From: Paulinella micropora
Lineage: Eukaryota; Cercozoa; Imbricatea; Euglyphida
Length of the DNA: 64,000 bases
Assembly: GCA_009731375.1 (NCBI GenBank)
Contig: BJOX01000027.1
Coordinates: 61,427 to 125,426 of the forward strand
Reading direction: 5' to 3'
The translations under genes were made by a program, and so were the position numbers. This document shows, piece after piece, positions 32,701-64,000 of the stretch. Numbering within the stretch: the first letter of the stretch is position 1; each line of letters starts with the position of its first letter. Under the pieces are notes generated by a model, which saw only the letters and a list, made by a program, of their open reading frames with translations, had not been told where the DNA came from and searched no databases.

Positions 32701-33893
32701 CAGCGTGTACGGGGCGGCTGGCCCCCAAGCGTAGCCAGTAAGGCAGGGCCGAGACGGCGTGGGTGTGACCGTTGGCGACGCACTCGTCGTGGTGGACGCC
32801 GTGGCGGTCAGCGACGAGCCCACGCTCCGCGACGCGGTCACAGACGGTGACGAGGACCCGGACAGGGAAGGGGACCGCGTCACCGTCAGCGACGAGCCCA
32901 CGCTCCGCGACGCGGTCACAGACGGTGACGCGGACCCGGACAGGGAAGGGGACCGCGTCAGTGTCGCGGACCGCGTCACCGTCCGCGAAGCGGTCGCGGA
33001 CGGCGCCCACACGGCGCACTCGGCACTTGCGCGCTTGCCCAAGCACGCGTCGTGCGTCGTGCGCAGCAGCTCCGCGGGCGCGCCGTCCAGCAACTGCCGG
33101 GCGTCGCGCAGCCAGTCCAGCCGCCAACTCGACAGATCGGCCCGCAGCGCGGACTGCGCGAACACGGCGGTCGCCTCCGACACGCCCGTCACGTTCCAGC
33201 GCTCTAGGCCCCGGATATCGGTTGTATTCGTGCAGTTGAACAGGTACGAGATGTCCCGCACGCGCGACAGGTCCCAGCCGCTAACGTTCGAGAACACGAG
33301 CTTCGCCGAGTTCGCGAACGCGCCGCGCAGCGTCGTGGCGGCGCGCGTGTCCAGCCCCGACACGTCAAAGGCGGCGTCCCCGAGCCCGGCGAAGCTGTGC
33401 TCGAAGCTCGTCACGTGCGACGTGTCGACGGCCGACAGCGGAGGCAACGACTGTAGCTGCCTTTTGCCGTAGAAGTGGTAGCCGCTGCTAGTGTCCAGCC
33501 GCAGCCCGCCCCACTGCGAGATCGCGAGCAGCGCGACCTCGTCGTCCGCCTGCTGCGCGCGCCACGCCGGCGTCATGGCCCAGCCCGGCACCACGCCTTC
33601 CACTGCTGTCGTAAACACGCCCGCGCTGGCAAACACGTGCGTGCACGGCCCGCGGACCGTACACGTCTGCGGCGGCGCGCCGTCGCCCCAGTCTACCAGC
33701 CATTCTGGCTCGTCTTGCGCCAATTGTCGGCGCGTGACAGTGGCCCCCGCAACAGCGCCCGCGGCCGGCAGCGTCCACACCGCGCCGGCGGCGCCGACGG
33801 ACAGCTCGAGCAACAGGTCCGTCGGTTCCGGTGCGCGCCAAGCGCAGTCGGCGTTGGCCAAGAACACCACCGTCAACGCTAGTAAGCAGCGTT
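29755..33893 (-). CDS. Large surface-type protein: BspA/DUF285-like region, Ser-rich linker, EGF and discoidin-like repeats; frameshifted
   Basis: The frame opens near 33893 with a signal-like stretch (LLALTVVFLANADC); no in-frame ATG is evident. Around 33690 lies DWGDGAPPQ with a PKD-like THVFASAGVF. BspA/DUF285-type units follow (VSGWDLSRVRDISYLF, LERWNVTGV) near 33290. Next is a Ser/Thr-rich repeat (SPSLSGSASPSVTASRSVGS). Then about four units alternate a 150-180 residue discoidin-like beta domain (RGEYLELS, LRVLGSNDGGASWTTV, WNKFRFVVPVAYQRAES) with EGF_CA modules (CQDVDECQVGTHGC, CVNTVGGFRCGC). The protein is probably secreted or on the cell surface and adhesive. The reading frame changes near 32600, 30215 and 30050, so it is a pseudogene or carries assembly errors. 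The 3' end runs into TTAGGG repeats and no natural stop is identified. Confidence 0.75.
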
Positions 33894-34420
33894 CATCGTC
33901 GTCTAGCTAGGGAGAAACAATGGGATATTTGCGAGGCTGGCGTTGCGGCACTGGTCCAGACTTTCCTTTCTTTTTGGTTTTAAAGATTGAAAAAAAAAGG
34001 CTAGTCCCCTTTTTTCAGATACAGCAAGCAAACAAAACCAAAAAAGCAGCAAATGTCTGCAAAAACTTGAGANNNNNNNNNNNNNNNNNNNNNNNNNNNN
34101 NNNNNNNNNNNNNNNNNNNNNNNNNNNNNNNNNNNNNNNNNNNNNNNNNNNNNNNNNNNNNNNNNNNNNNNNNNNNNNNNNNNNNNNNNNNNNNNNNNNN
34201 NNNNNNNNNNNNNNNNNNNNNNNNNNNNNNNNNNNNNNNNNNNNNNNNNNNNNNNNNNNNNNNNNNNNNNNNNNNNNNNNNNNNNNNNNNNNNNNNNNNN
34301 NNNNNNNNNNNNNNNNNNNNNNNNNNNNNNNNNNNNGGGCGGGGGGGAAAGAAAGCTGGGTGCCAAAAAAACCCGACAACCACACAAAAGAGAAACACAC
34401 CGTCCGTGCGCAAAAGAGGC
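33894..34420. other. Intergenic, mostly an N gap
   Basis: N gap 34073-34336 with T/A- and G-rich edges. 33894-34072 is probably the 5' flank or an upstream exon region of the minus-strand gene. I see no clear exon. Confidence 0.6.
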
Positions 34421-34804
34421 ATGTCTGACCAAGGTAACTACAAGGGCAGGTACCAACGGCAGCAATCTTTCCTGAAACTGCAACAAGACGAGGACGTCAA
34501 GGGGCTGCTACGCGCACGCGCTGACCTGCTGGTGAAGAGATTGCAAGGCTGCCCGGGCGCCGGCGGACATGCCAGGGCCGCGCAGGAGCTCTTGGAAGAA
34601 ATGATGCTGTGCTTGGAAGGGGCGCTGCTCGTCTCAGCCGAGTGCCAAGAGGCACTGGACGAGGTGAGGGAGGCCACGTGGATTCGCTTCGAGCGGTGCG
34701 CAGAAGATTCTTGCAATGACCTCCTGCGCGCGGGCACCGGCTGCCTTTGCTGGCGCGAACGCAGGCAACTGGCGCGGAAGGGCCGCGCTAAAGACATTTC
34801 TTGA
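34421..34804 (+). CDS. Hypothetical helical protein, 127 aa
   Basis: ATG at 34421 to TGA at 34802-34804, GC-rich with host-like codon use. The protein starts MSDQGNYKGRYQRQQSFLKL. It is mostly helical and charged (VKGLLRARADLLVKRL, AAQELLEEMMLCLEGALL), with a Cys-containing basic tail (GTGCLCWRERRQLARKG). It could be complete in one exon. No family is recognised. It starts 85 bp after an N gap, so an upstream exon is possible. Confidence 0.6.
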   Translation: MSDQGNYKGRYQRQQSFLKLQQDEDVKGLLRARADLLVKRLQGCPGAGGHARAAQELLEEMMLCLEGALLVSAECQEALDEVREATWIRFERCAEDSCNDLLRAGTGCLCWRERRQLARKGRAKDIS

Positions 34805-34864
34805 CAAACGTCGAGAGTGATTTGTCCGCTTCGTGTGCCACGCGTGCTACCTTTTTTGTTGCTG

Positions 34865-34909
<45 letters not shown>

Positions 34910-35083
34910 CCCCCNNNNNNNNNNTTAAAAAAAGATTCGTCTAGTCAACCGCAGAAAAAACCAAGTCCGGTTAAGCTTTCAAAGACGGCGTTACACGAAT
35001 TTTTTTTTTGGTTGGTCCTTGCTTTCTTTTAATCGTCTAAAAAAAGAGGGGGCACAGTTGTGCAAAAAAAAAGGTTCCTTGGC

Positions 35084-35602
35084 TTATTTGCTTACGTTGG
35101 CCTCAGCCTCGCGGACCTGCCTCCGGGCTTCCTTGATTAGTTTCCTAAGTTCCTTAACGTGCCTTTCGGCCTCTTTGAGCTGCCTGGAATTGAGGGCCGA
35201 TATCTCTTGCAAATTTTGGATGTTTCTTTGGGTGCAGAAGACCGCCGCCTAAAAAGACCCATCGATCCAAGAAAAAAGCAAGATATACGAACTTTGGCTG
35301 AATCTCTTTTTGTGTGCTGCTTAGCGACAGTACCTCATATGGGCTCAGAAAAGCCTTGGGTCCCAGGTGCTGCCCTATGTCGGCCTTGGTTTTGGTCCAG
35401 GGAGCGCCACGATTGGCTTGCAAGATGATGTCGTGCAGCACGGCGGCCAGTTCCTCGTGGCACATGGTCTCTTGGTTACGCTCAGCTCTCAATTTGTCTA
35501 TGGCCTGGTCCAGTGCGTTCATTTCTTGGAAGCCCCAGAAGTCCGTGCCAACCGTCTGCCGCGCCTCTGTGAAAACTCTCCCATCGGTCGCAACCATTCC
35601 CG
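35084..35602 (-). CDS. Two 3' exons of a coiled-coil protein
   Basis: On the minus strand the penultimate exon is 35602-35334 (acceptor ACGCAG, donor GAG|GTACTG) and the last exon is 35248-35084 (acceptor TTTTAG, stop TAA). Both join in phase. The first contains DFWGFQEMNALDQAIDKL and CHEELAAVLHDIILQANRG. The last reads AAVFCTQRNIQNLQEISAL, then a heptad-rich helix (KEAERHVKELRKLIKEARRQ) ending EAEANVSK. The gene continues upstream on the minus strand into the N gap 35834-36296. A further candidate exon (VLNVALRGLVEEGWAAFQQ, after acceptor GCGCAG) lies at about 36480-36415. The function is unknown. Confidence 0.62.
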
Positions 35603-36499
35603 CTGCGTAACAAAACAAAAAAGAAACTCCCCCGCCAAAAAAAAACACGGTGAGAGAGAGAGAACGCGCGTATACTGCACAAAAACAAAAGAGGTAGAGA
35701 CGAGAGAGAGAGACAGAGAGGGGGTGCTGTGTTTCGGCGACAAAATGCGATTTTTATGTCAAGGGCTACCTTGGCAAAAAAGAAGACGTCGGTGCGGCCC
35801 CCCCCCCCCCCCCCCTTTCCCCCCCTTTTTTTTNNNNNNNNNNNNNNNNNNNNNNNNNNNNNNNNNNNNNNNNNNNNNNNNNNNNNNNNNNNNNNNNNNN
35901 NNNNNNNNNNNNNNNNNNNNNNNNNNNNNNNNNNNNNNNNNNNNNNNNNNNNNNNNNNNNNNNNNNNNNNNNNNNNNNNNNNNNNNNNNNNNNNNNNNNN
36001 NNNNNNNNNNNNNNNNNNNNNNNNNNNNNNNNNNNNNNNNNNNNNNNNNNNNNNNNNNNNNNNNNNNNNNNNNNNNNNNNNNNNNNNNNNNNNNNNNNNN
36101 NNNNNNNNNNNNNNNNNNNNNNNNNNNNNNNNNNNNNNNNNNNNNNNNNNNNNNNNNNNNNNNNNNNNNNNNNNNNNNNNNNNNNNNNNNNNNNNNNNNN
36201 NNNNNNNNNNNNNNNNNNNNNNNNNNNNNNNNNNNNNNNNNNNNNNNNNNNNNNNNNNNNNNNNNNNNNNNNNNNNNNNNNNNNNNNNNNNNNNNNCCCC
36301 CCCCCCCCCAATGAGTTCACCGCTTTTTCCCCTCTGTCTGGCAAAGAAGGAAGGTAGAAACTTTTTTTTTTCTCTGCAGTCTGCGGTTGGTCTTTCTTTC
36401 TTTTTCGTCGTGCTTTTTTGTTGGAACGCCGCCCAGCCCTCTTCCACAAGCCCCCGCAAGGCCACATTTAGAACCTGCGCGGCCCGGCGTTCAAATTAG

Positions 36500-38990
36500 C
36501 TTTTCAGTACGTGTCAATGTAGTTCGAATCAACCAGAAGGCCAAAGGGCTTCTGCGGGTCCTCTGGTCTTGTTAGGGCCTCCTTAAGCGTGCACCTAGTT
36601 TTTTTCCCAGTATTTCAATATCGTTTGGCCGGATTTGACCTAATGTCATTTTAACCGTGGTCTGTGGCCGCTTTCTTTTTCGGCTTCACTGAGCTAATAT
36701 AACGAGACATCATTCTCCTTTGGGGATTTGTGTTTGGTTGTATTACCGACTTTTTAACGAGCTATCTTCGGGGATTGTAACAAACCTGGGAAACAATTCA
36801 ACAACGGTTTTGTCACAAGGACAACCGCATCTACACAAACTTTCGTGATATTCTTATCCAGTCTAACTTTAACTCAACACATAGCTTGCCACCCGTGAGT
36901 ACCTTTAAAAGGCTACTATGGCAGTAATCCGGCCTTCCTTTTACTACAACCGGCTCACAGTTAGACAAGCTCAAACAATATCAAGTTTTCGTTACTTTCG
37001 TTTTAACAATGATCTTCGTGAAGTTAGTATGACAGTTATGACAAGCTTTCCACATCTTCGTTGTAACTGGTCTTTCCACAACTAGAAAGGTCATTTAAAA
37101 CAAAAACTACCGGTTCAGGTCAAATAATAATTTAAACTAATCCAACCGAGTCCATTTTCAAGTACTTCAAATAATAAGTGAGCAGTTATACTTTCAAGTT
37201 ACTAATTTTTCAATAAAAGGCAAGAGGTGACCAGCTGTTCAAGTTGACAGCCTGATCCTCTGACTTACTACTACTGTAAATTTAAAGTAAATTTAAAGAT
37301 GAGTCTCAGAATCAGGCGGCCGCTGGCGTTTTATTCATATAAAAATATAATCTCAGCAAAAGTTCAACTTATCACTCAGACTCCTATCAGACTGAGGCGT
37401 CGGCGGATTATTATCAACATTCACTAATATCTAGCCTATCATATCATAAGTCACGTGTCAGAGTGAGCCTCCGTCACATGATAGGAGTCACGTAGTCACG
37501 AGTCTATGCCACCCGGTTCATCGTTATTACAATAATCATTACCGGGCCATAGTGTTACACTTTTGAGAAGTAGTATCACATTCAAGTGACTAAATAAAAT
37601 TGAACACTATAATATTAGTACAATAAAACGGACCGAAAAATTTAACTTGAAATTTCAAGGCCGCTGTGATTGAGTCGCTACTGACTGTGACGGTTGTCGC
37701 TAAGCAACACATCGGATTCCGGCGTACTGACTGTGACGGTTGTCGCTAAGCAACACATCGGATTCCGGCGAAATTTCAATATCTGATCAACAATAACTTG
37801 TGACTACTGAGTGCGCTGATTTTGCCTCTTGACAACTTGATCATCAATTCTCAGGCTCGCGTGGGCTTGCTTGGCCTCGGCCGGCGCAACACAACCAGGG
37901 ACGTTGACAAAAGTCCGGCAAGGCTCCGCCAGATCGTGGCAGTTGAAAAGTTCAAACGTAATTTTCGTGCTTGTAAACTACAAGCCGCTCAGCGCTCCAG
38001 CCTGCCTGCCACAGCTCTGACCGCCCAGGCCAGCCGGCACCAGCGCCAGAAACGTGAGTGACCGCCAGGCGTGGAATCCACTACCGACAAGAAAAAAGCG
38101 AGCTTTATATCTTGCCTGCCCGGCAGGTGTGTTCTGAGATGAGCACTGCCACAGCACCTTGCTCGCCGGCGTACTGGTGAACAGGCGAGCTGGTGTTGCT
38201 ATCGGTTCGCAGCCACCACGCCAGGACAATCAGCTCCATGGATGATGTCTTCAACACACGATGACGTCACTCACTTCGTTTGCAACCGAATTTGTTGTCC
38301 CTAACCCACGCCACGGCATGTCAGGAAGCTCTCGATAAGAGCTTTCAAGTAAGATATTGCGCAAGCAATCATGATATCAGCTTTGGTCGTGCGCTGGAAG
38401 TCATGGTGTGTTGTAAAAGCGCCCCAGGGCTCGTTTTCGCTGCCCTCTGTGGCGGTACCAGCTCTACCAGCTCTCACCGCGTAGCCGGTCAAGACCGCAT
38501 TCTGTCTGCCACAGTATGGTCCCAGCTACTCGCTTAAATAGCCGAGCAGCTCCGCTCGCGTCTGCTCGTTGCTGCCACTCATAGCTGTGGTAGCATGAGA
38601 CGCTCGGGCGGGCTTGCGCAGCCTCGCGACGGGGGCGCCACCTCTGACGGGAGACTGCTGGCCTGTCCCCACCTCTGCCGGTAGACTGCTGGCTTGTCCG
38701 CGCCTGCCCCACGGAACATGACCAGGGGTGGCGCACCAGCCCGGACTTGTTACCGTTGACCACCTCAGAATGTGGCTTGGTGAACGCACAAAGAGCTGAC
38801 CATGGTCTGGGATTCATGCAGTTTACGATTGAGTCGGCCGTGACAAACATGAAACTTGGGGCGGAACGTTGATAGAGTACCTGTCCCCCTGCATGAACAC
38901 ACACTGTTCGGTGTGGCTCATCGTAACGAGCTGCGTCATGAGAGCTGTACGGGACGGTGATAGAGTAGTTTGTCCCCTATGAAGACGTGC
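36500..38990. other. Intergenic region without a convincing gene
   Basis: AT-rich from 36500 to 37800, then more GC-rich. It holds an inverted copy (36695-36790) of the repeat at 19030 and a tandem duplication at 37680-37771. An open stretch at 37822-38061 (begins LDNLIINSQARVGLLGLG) has host-like GC but no recognised domain. 38823-38998 contains decayed copies of the last exon edge of the glycosyltransferase. Confidence 0.5.
37680..37771. repeat. 46-bp tandem duplication with a near-palindromic core
   Basis: Two adjacent copies of a unit starting TACTGACTGTGACGGTTGTC and ending CATCGGATTCCGGCG. Each contains GGTTGTCGCTAAGCAACA, an imperfect palindrome that loosely resembles an RFX X-box (GTTGYC-N-RGCAAC). 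Confidence 0.7.
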
Positions 38991-38998
38991 GGGCTGGC

Positions 38999-49546
<10,548 letters not shown>

Positions 49547-50134
49547 AGCTAATACATACAGGTGGATAGGAAAATGCACGACGTATTTTCTGTTTGCTTT
49601 AGCTTGGGCCATCGATTGCACAGCAACAAACGCCGTGTCCTCCCTTTTCGATCTACTCATGTTCTTTAGCTATGTCTTCCCTTCTTTACCTATCTGTATG
49701 CTTTAGCTATGGCAGTCGATAGCTCAGAGTGCTTGCTGTGCCACTAACTACCGTAGCTAAAGCATACAGATCGACACAGTAGGGAGGACATGACGGTCGT
49801 TGTTGTGCTGCTGACAATCTTGTCTTAAAAGCAACGATGGATAGAGAAGGCAGGACATAGCTGAAGAACATAGATAGATAGAGAGGGGCTTCTGAGAACA
49901 CAAAGAACAGAAAAAAAAAGAAAAAACAGAAAGAACAGAAAGACAGAAAGAAAGAAAGAAAAAGGAAGTAAGAGAGAAGAAATTGAAATATGTATTAGTT
50001 AACCAGGCCGCAACGTCGGACTATAAATATATTAATGACTCCAAGCCCAGACTCTGATCACTGCCTCGGCCAGCGATTTGCTTTAGGTAAAAATAGCTGT
50101 TTGCAGTTTCCCCATGAGTTATAATTGTACAAAA

Positions 50135-50290
50135 AGAAAGAAAGAAAGACAGAAAGAAAAAGAAAGAAAAGAAAAGAAAAGAAAAGAAAGGAAAAGAAAG
50201 AAAGAAAGAAAGAAGGAAAGAAGGAAAGAAGGAAGGAAGGAAGAAAGAAAGAAAGAAAGAAAAAGACAGACAGACAGACAGAAAGAAAGA

Positions 50291-50321
<31 letters not shown>

Positions 50322-50435
50322 GAAAGAAGGAAGGAACGAATGAATAAAAGGAAGGAAGGAAGGAAGAAAGAAAGAAAGAAAGCAAGGAAGCAAGGAAGCA
50401 AGGAAGCAAGGAAGCAAGGAAGCAAACAAGCAAAC

Positions 50436-50475
<40 letters not shown>

Positions 50476-50556
50476 ATGAATGAATGAATGAAGGAAAGAA
50501 AGAATGAAGGAAAGAAAGAACAAAGACAGAAAGAAAGAAAGAAAGAAAGAAAGAGT

Positions 50557-50612
<56 letters not shown>

Positions 50613-50630
50613 AAAGAACGAAAGAAATAT
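50135..50630 (+). repeat. (GAAA)n/(GGAA)n array
   Basis: About 500 bp of AAAG units with GGAA, CAGA and GCAAG variants. It lies in the divergent intergenic space between the glycosyltransferase start (49546, minus) and the PH-domain gene start (50754, plus). Confidence 0.95.
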
Positions 50631-50753
50631 GGAAGTGATGCGTGCAAAATAAGAATTAATATGCTGAAAATGGGAAGCGATACGTCAAATGTACAACGCT
50701 TTGAAAAATAGACGGGACATGTTCTTGGAGACGTGACCTCCCGCAGCTCCGGC

Positions 50754-63462
<12,709 letters not shown>

Positions 63463-63479
63463 GTAACGCAGCGCTGCTG

Positions 63480-63592
63480 CTGCTGCTGCCGCCGTGCCGC
63501 CGCGCCGCCGCTGCTGCTGAGGCTGACCCTGACCATGGTGATGACGTTGATTGTGACTGTGATTGTCGTTGTCGTCGTCGTCGTTGTTGTCG

Positions 63593-63629
<37 letters not shown>

Positions 63630-63769
63630 CAGACGATTAGGACTATAGTATGACTATGATTGTTATTGTTATTGTTGTTGCTGTTATTATTATTACTAAT
63701 ACTATTATTATTATTATTATTATTATCATTATTATTATCATTATTATTATTATTATTATGATTATTATG

Positions 63770-63822
<53 letters not shown>

Positions 63823-63830
63823 TACTTCCC
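63480..63830 (+). repeat. (CTG)n, (GTT)n and (ATT)n arrays
   Basis: Trinucleotide repeats after the last PH-gene exon donor. The ATT part is the tail of the inverted LINE-like copy. Confidence 0.9.
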
Positions 63831-63866
63831 GATGAAAAAACCTAGTCACACTTGCTAAACAGAGTT

Positions 63867-64000
63867 CCAGCCCAATGGCCTCAAGGCGTTAAACTGTGAC
63901 GCCAACTCATAACCCTTTGGTGGTAGATGCTGGGGAGGAGGGTCGTTGCGCGCGTAAAAGATCTTAAACTCCGCATATGCTGGTTGATAGCCCAGGACCC
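63867..64000 (-). mobile_element. LINE-like 3' end, inverted partial copy
   Basis: Reverse complement of 60440-60575 with few or no changes (for example AAACTGTGACGCCAACTCAT). It is cut by the window end. Confidence 0.82.

Overview
The window is nuclear DNA of a microbial eukaryote, most likely a unicellular alga or related protist. The evidence is GT-AG spliceosomal introns, GC-rich coding exons with high GC at third positions, degraded LTR retrotransposons, a tRNA-derived SINE and TTAGGG telomere-type repeats. I cannot name the species. Fourteen runs of N break the sequence (6234-6910, 7384-7393, 8148-8288, 9386-9636, 19599-19650, 21395-21498, 34073-34336, 34915-34924, 35834-36296, 47475-47676, 51294-51670, 52968-53543, 53791-54739, 56177-56188).

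Layout. 60-3943 (+): 3' part of a Roco-type gene with a COR region, a zinc ribbon, a TIR domain and a SAM domain. 4300-8290: AT-rich DNA with three large fold-back elements and two copies of a retroposon end. 8433-8546 (+): last exon of an unknown gene. 8773-17453 (+): an 11-exon gene I could assemble completely (640 aa), with a signal peptide, an ARMET/MANF-type CXXC domain and a Lys/Glu-rich body. 17.9-18.4 kb: TA repeats. 18.4-27.2 kb: a retrotransposon graveyard, with Ty3/gypsy RT-RNase H on the minus strand and a rearranged Ty1/copia element on the plus strand. 27.2-29.75 kb: purine repeats, a hypothetical ORF and interstitial TTAGGG repeats. 29.75-33.9 kb (-): a frameshifted gene for a large surface-type protein (BspA/DUF285-like, Ser-rich, EGF and discoidin-like repeats). 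34.4-36.5 kb: two small genes. 38999-49546 (-): an 11-exon family 2 glycosyltransferase that reassembles exactly (526 aa). 50754-63462 (+): most of a PH-domain gene that runs toward the right edge.

The three long multi-exon genes share an unusual intron structure. Their introns are built from microsatellites ((TATC)n, (CATA)n, (GAGA)n, (TAA)n and others), small palindromic elements, and decaying copies of the edges of the neighbouring exons. These copies hold the first or last 20-60 nt of an exon together with its splice site. One intron also carries a recognisable group I ribozyme core between two (TATC)n arrays. I chose exons by GT/AG borders, continuous phase and fit to the protein family. 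In the glycosyltransferase and the ARMET-type gene the summed exon lengths are exact multiples of three.
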